44,973 nucleotides of DNA from Candidatus Norongarragalina meridionalis (GCA_902384935.1 CABMDO010000015.1:1-44973); one strand, 5' to 3'; positions 29,577-38,723 are shown, counted from the stretch's first letter. Made by a program: numbers and translations. The notes: generated by a model not told the origin, from the sequence alone.

Positions 29577-31294
29577 AGTGCGGAATAGAGATTCACCAGC
29601 GACTTGATACGAGCAAATTGTTCTGCCATTGCTATGCCAATCCATCGGCGGAGAATGCGAAGGAAGCCGGTGAAAGGACTCTTTTGACCCGCAGGATGCG
29701 CGCGGTTGCTGGTGAAACGGGAGAGGTGGATCCCGCCGCGGGTTTTGAAGCGCGCAAAGGCAAGGAATACGAATACGAAGCGCCCTCCGACTCTTCGTGC
29801 CTGGTCGAATGCGACGAGGCGCCGCCTTTCGAGACCAACAGGGAAGCGGCGGCTATTGCGCTCGGTGTGGCGATTGCGCTGCACTGCAAACCAGTTGAGG
29901 AGCTGCATGTGATGCGCAAAACCGTTCTCGATGGCTCCGCGATTTCGGGATTCCAGCGAACCGCGCTTCTCGCGACGGACGGCTACATCGAAACGTCGCA
30001 GGGACGCGTGGGAATACAGAGCGTATGCATCGAGGAGGAGAGCGCGGGGATAATCGAGAAGAATAAATTCCGGCTCGACAGGTCGGGGATACCGCTCGTC
30101 GAAGTTGCGACCGACGCGGGCATCAAAAGCGGCGCACACTGCCGCGAAACCGCCGAGGCAATAGGGCTGCTCCTGAGAGGGGCGCGCATACAACGCGGCT
30201 TGGGAAGCATCAGGCAGGACGTTAACGTTTCAATAGACGGCGGCAGCCGCGTGGAAATCAAGGGCGCGCAGGAGCTCTCCGCGCTGGAGAAAATCGTGGA
30301 CAACGAGGTGGCGCGCCAGGAGGCGCTTATCGCGCTGCAGAAAAAACTCAAAGGCGTGAAACAGGACGGCAAAATAAGGGACGTGACGAAGGAGGCGGCT
30401 GCGCTGAAGCTGCGCGGCGCAGTCGTAGGGGTGAAACTGAAAGGATTGGCGGGAATGCTCAAGACGGACATTTATCCCGGCAAGCGGCTTGGCTCGGAAC
30501 TCGCGGATTACGCGAGGGCGCAGGGCGCGGGCGGAATAATACACTCCGACGAGCGCGACGACGCCGGCCTCGCGAAGGCGCTCGGCTGCGCTAAAAGCGA
30601 CGCATGGGCGGTTTGCGCGGGAGAAGACGCCGAACGCGCGCTCGAGGCGGTGCTGAAAAGGGCGCAACTGCTTTCCGAGCGGGTGCCGGAGGAAACGCGG
30701 CGCGCCGACGGCGAGGGAAGCGCGTTCATGCGCCCCCTGCCCGGAAGCGCGAGGATGTACCCCGAAACCGACGTGCCTCCGCTCCTGCTGAAGGAAATAA
30801 CGCCCGAAAAAATACTCAGCGCGGAAGAACGAAGAACGCGCTTCACGAAGGCGGGTTTGAACGCGGATTTGGCGGAGAAAATGCTGCGTTCGCCGTACGC
30901 GCGCGTTTTCGAGGAAGCTGTTGAACGACGCACGCCGGGCGTGCGTCATGCAGGAGACGTTGACGCGACGTTCGTCGCCGCTACGCTGCTTGAAACGCTG
31001 CGCAACATCAAAAGGGAAGGCGCGGCGGTGGAAGCGCTCGAGGACAAGTCTTTCAGGGAATTTTTCGCCGCATACGCGGAAGGGCTTTTTGTGAAAGCGG
31101 CCGCAGCCGAGATATTGAAGGGGATGGCGAACGGGGCGAACGTCGCCGACGCCGTTGAAAAGCTCGGGCTGAGGCGCATGACGAAGGAGGAACTGCGCGA
31201 CGCGGCTAAGGAAGGCGGCTCCTTCGAAGAGCTTATGCGCAAATACCGCCTGCGCGCGGATCCCGCGGAGTTGAAAGAAGCTCTCGGAAGGTAG
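29573..31294 (+). CDS. gatE: Glutamyl-tRNA(Gln) amidotransferase subunit E
   Basis: MKCGIEIHQRLDTSKLFC, GSIRQDVNVSIDGGSRVEIKGAQEL, GAD-like domain insertion and C-terminal GatB/YqeY-like tail. Confidence 0.95.
   Translation: MKCGIEIHQRLDTSKLFCHCYANPSAENAKEAGERTLLTRRMRAVAGETGEVDPAAGFEARKGKEYEYEAPSDSSCLVECDEAPPFETNREAAAIALGVAIALHCKPVEELHVMRKTVLDGSAISGFQRTALLATDGYIETSQGRVGIQSVCIEEESAGIIEKNKFRLDRSGIPLVEVATDAGIKSGAHCRETAEAIGLLLRGARIQRGLGSIRQDVNVSIDGGSRVEIKGAQELSALEKIVDNEVARQEALIALQKKLKGVKQDGKIRDVTKEAAALKLRGAVVGVKLKGLAGMLKTDIYPGKRLGSELADYARAQGAGGIIHSDERDDAGLAKALGCAKSDAWAVCAGEDAERALEAVLKRAQLLSERVPEETRRADGEGSAFMRPLPGSARMYPETDVPPLLLKEITPEKILSAEERRTRFTKAGLNADLAEKMLRSPYARVFEEAVERRTPGVRHAGDVDATFVAATLLETLRNIKREGAAVEALEDKSFREFFAAYAEGLFVKAAAAEILKGMANGANVADAVEKLGLRRMTKEELRDAAKEGGSFEELMRKYRLRADPAELKEALGR
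30927..30947. repeat. Palindrome GACGCACGCC-G-GGCGTGCGTC inside gatE
   Basis: 10-bp perfect arms; shares GACGCA/TGCGTC ends with 27204-27225. Confidence 0.8.
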
Positions 31295-31320
31295 TTTTTA
31301 ATAAAAGGGGTAACAAGACT

Positions 31321-32361
31321 ATGGGCGATGAGGAAGCGGGGGACATCAAAGGCAAACTCGGCGGTTTGCTGGAAAAAGCAAAGGATGCCGCCTCGAAAAT
31401 AGGGGTAAAGCGCATGGCAGTAGCGGCGCTTCTCGTGCTTATCGTGGTTTGGGGCGTGTTCCTGCGCCCTGTTCCGGGAAAAATATCCGTCAGCGTCGTG
31501 GAACTCGACAACGAGGAACAGGTGGTTTCCGGCGCGCAGGTTTACCTGATGAACGCCGACGGAAAGATGATAGGAAGCGGCGTGACGGACGAGGCGGGCG
31601 GGGTTGATTTCAAGAACGCGCCGGCTAACGCGGACCTGTCCATCGAGGTGGATGCGGGCGCGATGTACAAGACGCTGCGCGGGCTTTCCGCGCGGTTGGA
31701 GTCCGGAGGAAGCGCGAGAGTCGACGCCAAGATGGAGCGCGCGACGGATTTGGACGTCAAGGTGGCGAACGTGCCGAAAACGGTCGGCGCGGGATGCGGA
31801 AAGAACGTCCTCGTGGAAGTCACGAACCTCGGCGAGGAACCGGCGGACATAGAATTCATAGGCGAGGGAGACCTGGAAGGAAGGATTACCGCGCCGTCGG
31901 AGCAGCTCGCGGGAAAAACGAGCAAAACCTACACTGTGGCGATAAGGGCGAGGAACGACAAGCCGGGCGACTCCATATCCGGAAAGGTGCGCATAAAATA
32001 CACCCGCAAGGGATTCAGCGTGGACCTCGGCGTCGTCGAGAAGAGCGACTTCACGCTGAGCCCGTCGACAATAACCGGCAACATAGACTCCGGCGGCACT
32101 ATGAAGGAATACATCACGATAACCAACACGGGAAAAAGCGAGGACATCGACGACCTCTCGTTCACGGTCGTGGGCGACATAAAGGATTGGACAACCGTGA
32201 CGCTGACGGACGACAAGCCTATACGCCCCAAGGAGCAGAAAATAGCCGCCATAACCATAAACGCCGGCGGAACCGCGGGCAAATACCTGGGGCAGATAAT
32301 ATTCTCCACGTCGTGCGTGACGAAGCCCGTGCCCGTCGAGATTACTATTAAATCCGGATGA
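31321..32361 (+). CDS. N-terminally anchored surface protein with carboxypeptidase-regulatory-like and NEW3-like domains
   Basis: TM RMAVAALLVLIVVWGVFLRPVPG then KISVSVVELDNEEQVVSGAQVYLMNADGK. Confidence 0.78.
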   Translation: MGDEEAGDIKGKLGGLLEKAKDAASKIGVKRMAVAALLVLIVVWGVFLRPVPGKISVSVVELDNEEQVVSGAQVYLMNADGKMIGSGVTDEAGGVDFKNAPANADLSIEVDAGAMYKTLRGLSARLESGGSARVDAKMERATDLDVKVANVPKTVGAGCGKNVLVEVTNLGEEPADIEFIGEGDLEGRITAPSEQLAGKTSKTYTVAIRARNDKPGDSISGKVRIKYTRKGFSVDLGVVEKSDFTLSPSTITGNIDSGGTMKEYITITNTGKSEDIDDLSFTVVGDIKDWTTVTLTDDKPIRPKEQKIAAITINAGGTAGKYLGQIIFSTSCVTKPVPVEITIKSG

Positions 32362-32382
32362 ACCGGAAATCGGTGATATAAA

Positions 32383-32535
32383 ATGAAGACTTGTTCGAGC
32401 TGTGGAAGGCAGGTTAAGGAGTACGCCGAATTCAAGTGCCCGAGCTGCGAAAAAAGCGCAATCGTGCGCTGCAAGACGTGCCGCGAAACCAGCAATCCCT
32501 ACAGATGCGGGAAGTGCGGATTCAGCGGACCCTGA
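32383..32535 (+). CDS. 50-aa archaeal zinc-ribbon protein (DUF1610/HVO_2753-like)
   Basis: MKTCSSCGRQVKEYAEFKCPSCEKSAIVRCKTCRETSNPYRCGKCGFSGP-stop: four CxxC motifs; not in ORF track. Confidence 0.85.
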   Translation: MKTCSSCGRQVKEYAEFKCPSCEKSAIVRCKTCRETSNPYRCGKCGFSGP

Positions 32536-33478
32536 GAATCCCCAGCGCCTGCTGTTTTTTCGCTTCGTCTACGGCAACGATGACTAGTCCGCGCTTAGGC
32601 TGCCCGTAGACGACGAGCGAGCCCAACGGAGCGAAGAGCACCGCCGGAAGAACCGCCAAATCCTCCTCGCCGGCAACGGAAACGAGAACCCGTCCGCCGC
32701 GCAACGCATTGCGCAGGGCGGAGAGTAACGGGCGCGTAACTTTTCCCGCAGGATTGCGCACGCCTATTGTTTTTTCTCCGAACCTGATGCGCGGCACTTT
32801 TTTCCTCATTATTTTTCCGTCCATGACGCAGACATCGGGCTTCATCTTCGCCAAAACGCGCGACGTCGAATCGCCCACCAGGACAAGTTTCGTCGGTTTC
32901 GCGCGGCGTATGAAACCTGACGCCTCGGCCGCGGAAGCGAAAAGCCTGCCGAAAGGCCTGCGCAGGGTTATGCGCATTCCCGGATTCAGCGCGAACGGCT
33001 TCGCGCTCTTGGAAAACACAGTGCCGCGCCTGTCGCAGTCGCCTTCGCGCACCCGAGTCGAGGAGATGTGCCTGCGGTCCGCCGCGAGCACGAGGCGGCA
33101 GACGACTACCGGAAGCCGGGGCATGCCCTTGCGCGTTCTTGCCGCGTTGACGCGGCGCGCGCCGGCGAGCGTTTCAGGCGAGACGACGACGCAGTCGCAG
33201 GAACAACGGGAGGAAACGAGGGGACCGGACTCGTCTGAAATTTTAATAATGGACGCGCGTTTAAGCAACCCGCGCGATGAAAGAAATACTGCAGCCGCCC
33301 GCTTCCTTTCTTCGAACGGCTGGATTATTCTTCCGAGGGTTTTTTTGGAAGCGAACCCGTCGGACGTGATTCCCACGAGCACGCGCTCCGCCGACGAGAA
33401 CGCCTTGAGCAGGAGCGCCTTGTGCCCGTCGTGCAGGCGGTCGAAGGTTCCCCCGCAGGCGGCAAAGCGGTAGCGCAT
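32522..33478 (-). CDS. Fusion: archaeal phosphopantetheine adenylyltransferase + DUF359 (GTP-dependent dephospho-CoA kinase)
   Basis: N-term GGTFDRLHDGHKALL nucleotidyltransferase; C-term RRPFGRLF...LVLVGDSTSRVLAKMKPDVCVMDGKIMRKK...VSVAGEEDLAVLPAVLFAPLGSLVVYGQP. Confidence 0.87.
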   Translation of the reverse strand: MRYRFAACGGTFDRLHDGHKALLLKAFSSAERVLVGITSDGFASKKTLGRIIQPFEERKRAAAVFLSSRGLLKRASIIKISDESGPLVSSRCSCDCVVVSPETLAGARRVNAARTRKGMPRLPVVVCRLVLAADRRHISSTRVREGDCDRRGTVFSKSAKPFALNPGMRITLRRPFGRLFASAAEASGFIRRAKPTKLVLVGDSTSRVLAKMKPDVCVMDGKIMRKKVPRIRFGEKTIGVRNPAGKVTRPLLSALRNALRGGRVLVSVAGEEDLAVLPAVLFAPLGSLVVYGQPKRGLVIVAVDEAKKQQALGILRVR

Positions 33479-33546
33479 GAAAAAGCCAGAGTGTTTGTGC
33501 TTAAAAGCAGTGGCTCCAAAATAATAGTCCGCGGGAAAAAGCGGGT

Positions 33547-33620
33547 GGGCCAGTGGTATAACCTGGATAGCATGCGAGCTTGCGGAGCTTGAGATCAGGG
33601 TCCGAATCCCTGCTGGCCCG
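33547..33620 (+). tRNA. tRNA-Arg(GCG)
   Basis: Acceptor GGGCCAG/CTGGCCC, anticodon arm CGAGC-TTGCGGA-GCTTG, T arm CAGGG-TCCGAAT-CCCTG. Confidence 0.85.
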
Positions 33621-33638
33621 TTCGAAAAACGGCGTATT

Positions 33639-34034
33639 GTGGAACACATGAAAAAGGTAGTGGTGTGCGGAGCGTTCGACCCGCTCCATCTCGGGCACGT
33701 ACGACTACTGAAGAGCGCGGGTAAACGCGGAAAGCTCCACGTGGTGGTGGCGCGGGACGGGAACATAAAGAGACTGAAGAAGCGGAAGCCGTTTTACACG
33801 GAAAAGGAACGGATTGAGTTCCTGCGCGAGTTGAAGTGCGTCGACAACGCGGTTCTCGGCGGAACCTGCGACCTGCTCGCGGTTCTGCGCAGGATAAAGC
33901 CGGACGTCATCGTGCTTGGATACGACCAGAAGGCGGATTTAGCCGCAATAAGCAAAGCGCTGCCGAATGCAGCAATAGTCCGCGAGAAAAAATACTCGCG
34001 GCACAAGAGTTCGAACAAAAGAAAGGTGATTTGA
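33639..34034 (+). CDS. ribL: Archaeal FAD synthase-like nucleotidyltransferase (RibL family)
   Basis: VVVCGAFDPLHLGHVRLLKSAG..., KPFYTEKERIEFLREL, KPDVIVLGYDQ; likely start MKKVVV at 33648. Confidence 0.8.
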   Translation: MEHMKKVVVCGAFDPLHLGHVRLLKSAGKRGKLHVVVARDGNIKRLKKRKPFYTEKERIEFLRELKCVDNAVLGGTCDLLAVLRRIKPDVIVLGYDQKADLAAISKALPNAAIVREKKYSRHKSSNKRKVI

Positions 34035-34282
34035 TGGGAAAGGTTTTGACGCTGCTTAGGATTTCGCCGGATGAGGGCGTGGACGTCAACGAGCTTTGCG
34101 AACGCGTCAAGAAAATCGAGGACTGCAACTCCTCCAGAGTCGAGGACTACGTCTTCGGAACGAAAATCATCAAGGCCTCTTTTGTATGCGACGACAAGGC
34201 CGCGAAGGACTTCGAGGAGATAGTGCGCGGCGTAGAGGGCGTTTCCGAGGTTCAGGTCGAGGAAGTGGGGCTAATCTCCTGA
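34034..34282 (+). CDS. ef1b: Elongation factor 1-beta
   Basis: VLTLLRISPDEGVDVNELCERVKK...VEEVGLIS. Confidence 0.9.
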   Translation: MGKVLTLLRISPDEGVDVNELCERVKKIEDCNSSRVEDYVFGTKIIKASFVCDDKAAKDFEEIVRGVEGVSEVQVEEVGLIS

Positions 34283-34703
34283 GAGTGTCCCTGATTTCCG
34301 AAACATGCGAGCCGCGCCAGTATACCTGCCCGCACGACGCGCAACGGCGAAACAGGCGGCATCTCGCGTAAACGCGCGGAAAAACTTCGTTCCGTACCGA
34401 TAACCGCGCCACTTTTTTCAGCTTTCCGCCGCATTTCGCGCATCTGGTTTCGGGAATATCCTTCGGAATCCTGATTCCGAATTCGGCGGCTACCTGCCGC
34501 AGTTGCTCGAACGAATCGTTCGAGGAAGGGCGGAAAACGCGCACGTAATCCTTGGCTTTTTCCGCAAGCAGTTCGTCGCGGGTGAGAAGGATGGCATCGA
34601 GCTGCATGGCGAGGCGTATGACGTCGTCGTCCGTTATTTTCTTATCAGCGTAAAAGGTTTCGATACCGAGCAGGCGCAGCCATCTGGCTAGCCTGCCAAG
34701 CAT
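34170..34703 (-). CDS. Mut7-C RNase-domain protein (both ends uncertain)
   Basis: MLGRLARWLRLLGIETFYADK..., LLTRDELLAEKA, CAKCGGKL...CASCGQVYWRGSH; ORF runs antisense into EF-1beta. Confidence 0.8.
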   Translation of the reverse strand: MLGRLARWLRLLGIETFYADKKITDDDVIRLAMQLDAILLTRDELLAEKAKDYVRVFRPSSNDSFEQLRQVAAEFGIRIPKDIPETRCAKCGGKLKKVARLSVRNEVFPRVYARCRLFRRCASCGQVYWRGSHVSEIRDTLRRLAPLPRPEPRKRPLRRALSPRSPSRPCRRIQKRP

Positions 34704-34798
34704 GACATCTGCGAGGAAACGGAGAGATACCCTGCGTCGTCCGCCCGTCTTGCGAGGACGGAGCGCGACGGCATTACTCTGGCGGGGCAAGCTCCCGT

Positions 34799-36151
34799 TC
34801 ACCACCACGATTCCCTTCTGAAAAGATAGGCGGCAAACTCCTGCATAGCCTCGGTTTTCAGCGAAAGCGGTGCCACGAGCCTGGCGCGTTTCAGCGGCTT
34901 TGCGAAATGCGACGCCGCGCCCCACGACTCGGGATTGCGCAGCAGCGCCTTCAGCTCGGTTTCCAGGAACGTTACCGCGCGCGCCCTCTCCGCAAAAACC
35001 CTGCCGCCCTCGATGTACGGCCCGCGGTGCGCACCCTTGTGCGCACGCACGAAATCGGCTACCGCCTTTGCCGAGGACATCGGCGGCCCTTGCAGCCTCT
35101 TCAGGCGCGGGCGCTCGGCGGATTCGCATTCGACGACGAAGAACGCGTTTCCGTTATCTATGAACGACGCGGTGCCGAGCACGCGAAAATCCTGAAGCGA
35201 CAGATGCCGAGCGAGTGCGCGCTCGGTTTTGTGCAGCTGCGGGTAAAGTATGTCCTCGACGAGTTTCGGTGATGCGATTTTTAGCACTACTATCGCGGTG
35301 CCCCTGTTCCGCAAGGCGCGCGCAATCTCTCCCGCCGAACGTTTTTTGCGCTTTCCGAAGAAGAAAGAAATCGACGGCTTCGACTTGAACGCGCGGCAGA
35401 GCGCGACGAATTTGTACAGGTTGGTTTCGGAAACAACCGCCGCGGCGTTGCGGTTCTTGTCTATCGCGTCGATGACTACGAGCGGTTCGGCGAACTGGTG
35501 CCTGCGCCCCGCATAATGCCCCTCCATGTCTACGAGCACGGGCGGCGCCCATTGAGCCGCGGCATCGACGACGTTCTTGAACGAGCGGTAGTTGAGTATC
35601 AGGTACTCGCACAACAACCCGGAAAATCCCTGGATGCGCAGTTCCGCACCGTACAGTCCCGCATTCTTCAGGAACTGCTTGAGCACGCGCACGTCCCTGC
35701 GCTGCGCGTCCGTGAGCCGCGCTTGGAGGTAGTCCATATGCAGCGGCGAGCGGTCAACGGCGCTCTTCAGCTCCTCGTGCGGCGACGTCTCGAAGCAGGG
35801 TATCACTTCCACCTTGAAAGCGCCGTGCTGCGCCTGCAGGTACGGGTGCTCGGCGTAGTGCTTCTCCCATTTCGCCTTCAGCGCCCTGCGTGCCGCCTTG
35901 AACGTTTTCTCGACTATCTCGTCCTTTGAAAAGGAGCGCGGGAACGAAACGAACAAATCGATGTCCTTGGAACCGCGCAACCCGGTGTCGCGCGCCGCCG
36001 AGCCTACGAAGAACACGCGGCACTGCTTCGGAAGGCTTTTGGAAAGGGCGGCGGATGTCTTCGCCGCGAACGCCTTCTCCGAATCCGCCTCCGACTTCGT
36101 CGGGGTTATTTTTTTCGAAACGCGCACGACTATCGCGTCAATCGCGGGCAT
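34799..36151 (-). CDS. cca: CCA-adding tRNA nucleotidyltransferase (archaeal class I)
   Basis: FFVGSAARDTGLRGSKDIDLFVSFPR nucleotidyltransferase motif; RIQGFSGLLCEYLIL. Confidence 0.95.
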   Translation of the reverse strand: MPAIDAIVVRVSKKITPTKSEADSEKAFAAKTSAALSKSLPKQCRVFFVGSAARDTGLRGSKDIDLFVSFPRSFSKDEIVEKTFKAARRALKAKWEKHYAEHPYLQAQHGAFKVEVIPCFETSPHEELKSAVDRSPLHMDYLQARLTDAQRRDVRVLKQFLKNAGLYGAELRIQGFSGLLCEYLILNYRSFKNVVDAAAQWAPPVLVDMEGHYAGRRHQFAEPLVVIDAIDKNRNAAAVVSETNLYKFVALCRAFKSKPSISFFFGKRKKRSAGEIARALRNRGTAIVVLKIASPKLVEDILYPQLHKTERALARHLSLQDFRVLGTASFIDNGNAFFVVECESAERPRLKRLQGPPMSSAKAVADFVRAHKGAHRGPYIEGGRVFAERARAVTFLETELKALLRNPESWGAASHFAKPLKRARLVAPLSLKTEAMQEFAAYLFRRESWW

Positions 36152-36181
36152 GTAGGAAGCAGCGCGGCGTTCTTTAAAACG

Positions 36182-37018
36182 TTAGTGAAATACCAAAAAA
36201 AGCAGCATGTCGCCCACGAGCAGGCACGTCACGAGCGCCGCGAGCACGAACGGCCCGAAGCGGGGCAGCTTCTTGTAAACGAACACGTGCTCCGCGCCCG
36301 CCTTGCGCATCTTCGCGATGACGTCCTTCGTAGCGAGCTTGCCGAAATGCAAAGATTTGGGCATGCGCTCCAAGGCGAGCACGTCCTCGTCCTCCACCGC
36401 CAGCAACGGCACGCGTTTTATGAGCAGTTCGTCGGATATCTGCTGCTTGAACAGGAGCAGGAAGAACGCGCAGAAGCCGAACGCGAGGAGCGCGGCACTC
36501 TGCAGCGGGCCGAGCCCGAAAACTATGACGCCTGCGGCGAACGCCGCGCACGCCGCGGCCAGCGCGTACAGCCGCCACGAACGGAGCGACGGGCTCCTTT
36601 TCCTGAAGAGCATCGCGGCGTAATCGAAAGCGGTGAACATCGTGGCGTAGAACGACGCCGCCACGAACACGCTCAGTATGAAGGGAAGCACGAGCAGGTA
36701 TTCCGGCGGGGAGAACTGCGAAAACAGCACCGGATTCACGGGAAGGAGCGCGGCGATTCCGAGAAAAAGCAGGACGTCGCCCGAACCGAACTGCCCCGCC
36801 TTCCAGCACACCAGGCCGAAGAGCGCGACCGCGCCGAGAAGCACCGCTGTTTGCGTGATGAAGGGGACGTCGAACGTCAGAACGTCCAGAAGAACTCCAG
36901 CCGCGACCATGCCGTACAGGATTTTATCGTCGATGAAACTCGTCTTGGCATCCTGCCACGCGGCGATTCCGCATCCCAAGAGGGCGAGGCAGGCGCGAAC
37001 AATCGCGAAACTGAGCAT
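36182..37018 (-). CDS. Type IV prepilin/preflagellin peptidase (A24 family)
   Basis: AAWQDAKTSFIDDKI and GSGDVLLFLGIAALLP catalytic Asp motifs; multi-TM. Confidence 0.87.
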   Translation of the reverse strand: MLSFAIVRACLALLGCGIAAWQDAKTSFIDDKILYGMVAAGVLLDVLTFDVPFITQTAVLLGAVALFGLVCWKAGQFGSGDVLLFLGIAALLPVNPVLFSQFSPPEYLLVLPFILSVFVAASFYATMFTAFDYAAMLFRKRSPSLRSWRLYALAAACAAFAAGVIVFGLGPLQSAALLAFGFCAFFLLLFKQQISDELLIKRVPLLAVEDEDVLALERMPKSLHFGKLATKDVIAKMRKAGAEHVFVYKKLPRFGPFVLAALVTCLLVGDMLLFLVFH

Positions 37019-37112
37019 GAGAAAATAAAAGAAGAAGGGGGGATAAAAACAGACGGTTTAAAAAAAAGCGGCGGAAGAACTCCCGCAGGACTAGTCTCCC
37101 GCCGCCGAACCC

Positions 37113-37226
37113 TCAACCGCACTCCAGAAACACCTTGTCGCCGAGCCTTGCGAGCCCCTCCAACCGCACGCCTTCGAAAGCCCGTGTAATCTCTCCGTAG
37201 CACAAACGCGATACGTCAATTCTCAT
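37113..37226 (-). CDS. Possible 37-aa small protein
   Basis: MRIDVSRLCYGEITRAFEGVRLEGLARLGDKVFLECG-stop on the reverse strand. Confidence 0.4.
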   Translation of the reverse strand: MRIDVSRLCYGEITRAFEGVRLEGLARLGDKVFLECG

Positions 37227-37321
37227 TCCGTCATCACCTCGGACAGAGGGGTTGTTTCGCGTGATTTATAAAGAAAAACAGACGGCGGCTTGCCAGTGTG
37301 AAACCGTTCCAGTGCCTTGCC

Positions 37322-37345
37322 CCTTTCTTTTGCCGAAAAGAAAGG
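37322..37345. repeat. Hairpin CCTTTCTTTT-GCCG-AAAAGAAAGG downstream of srp54
   Basis: 10-bp perfect arms, 4-nt loop. Confidence 0.85.
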
Positions 37346-37377
37346 TGCGATGGCTCCGCGCCAAAGAAAGCGGCTGC

Positions 37378-38688
37378 TTACTTCAGTTTTCCGCCAAATC
37401 TTTTTTCGAGTTGCTTGAGCATTCCGCGGTTTCTTCCAAGCTGCTTCATCATCTTGGAAACGCGCTCGAAATTGTTCACCAAATCGCGAACGTCGTCGGG
37501 CTTCAGTCCTGCGCCGCGCGCGACGCGTTCCTGCCTGACCTTCGCCTTCATCAGGTCGGGGTTCTTGCGTTCCTTCGGCGTCATGCTGAGCACCGCCGCT
37601 TCGAAAGACTTCATCTTCTCCTCGCTTTTTCCGAGCATCTCTTCCGGCAAATCGTAAGCGCCGAGCATCTGCATTATCTGCTTAAGCGGGCCCATGCGCT
37701 TCATCGCGCGCATCTGGCTTAGGAACGTTTCGTAATTCAGCTCCCCTCCCTCCATCGCCTTCTGGAGCGCCTCCTCGTCGGAAGCTTCGCGCACCTTCTC
37801 CATGAGCGCGGGCAAGTCCGGGAAACCGGTAAGCTGCGCGACGAATCCCTGGGCGTCGAAGGGTTTCAAATCGCTTATCTTTTCACCGGTGCCCATGAAT
37901 GCGACGCGGGCGCCCGATACGGCGACGGAAGAGAGCGCGCCGCCTCCTTTCCCCGAGCCGTCCATCTTCGTGATGACGACTCCGGAAACGCCGACGGAAT
38001 CGTTGAACTCCTTCGCCTGCTTTCCCGCGACCTGCCCTAAATCTGCGCTCACGACGAGGAAGGTTTCATCGGGCTTGAACGCGGCCTTTACGTCCGCCAG
38101 TTCCTTTACCAGGGCTGCGTCGAACGCGCTCCTGCCCGCGGAGTCGAAGATGAGCACATCGTGCTTGTTGTTGTCGGAATGCAATGCGTCGGTGGCTATT
38201 TTCGCGGCGTTTTTCTCCCCTTTTTCCCCGTAGAATGCGCATTTCGCCTGCGTGCTGAGTTGCTGAAGCTGTTCAAAAGCCGCGGGGCGATGGACGTCTC
38301 CCGCGATTACGGCAACCTTCAACCCCTTGGACTGGTAGAATTTCGCGAGCTTCGCTATCGTCGTAGTCTTGCCCGCGCCGTAAAGCCCGAGCATGAGTAT
38401 GCGCTGTTTCGCGAGCTTCGGCGTATAGGACTCGCCGATTACGCGGAGCAGTTCGTCGTATACCACGCGGACTACGTGCTCCCGCAACGACAAGCCCGGA
38501 AGAAGCTTTTCCTTCAGCGCGCGCTCCTCGATGCGCTTCGTGAGCTCCATGACGAGCCGCACGTTCACGTCGTTCGATATCAGGACGCGCTGCAGCTCCT
38601 TGACGAGCTCCTTTACCGCTGCTTCGTCCACCAGCGCCGCACCCGTTATCCGGGCAAGCGCCTTGCGGATGCCTGCGCCCAAATCCAT
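37378..38688 (-). CDS. srp54: Signal recognition particle protein SRP54
   Basis: GLYGAGKTTTIAKLAKFYQ, DSAGRSAFD, TKMDGSGKGGGALS, M domain. Confidence 0.97.
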   Translation of the reverse strand: MDLGAGIRKALARITGAALVDEAAVKELVKELQRVLISNDVNVRLVMELTKRIEERALKEKLLPGLSLREHVVRVVYDELLRVIGESYTPKLAKQRILMLGLYGAGKTTTIAKLAKFYQSKGLKVAVIAGDVHRPAAFEQLQQLSTQAKCAFYGEKGEKNAAKIATDALHSDNNKHDVLIFDSAGRSAFDAALVKELADVKAAFKPDETFLVVSADLGQVAGKQAKEFNDSVGVSGVVITKMDGSGKGGGALSSVAVSGARVAFMGTGEKISDLKPFDAQGFVAQLTGFPDLPALMEKVREASDEEALQKAMEGGELNYETFLSQMRAMKRMGPLKQIMQMLGAYDLPEEMLGKSEEKMKSFEAAVLSMTPKERKNPDLMKAKVRQERVARGAGLKPDDVRDLVNNFERVSKMMKQLGRNRGMLKQLEKRFGGKLK

Positions 38689-38723
38689 GGATATCAGTAG
38701 GAAGCAATGGTTTTAATCGGTGT

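Noticed and set aside
28209-29645. 478-aa - strand ORF
   Set aside because: Antisense shadow of elp3.
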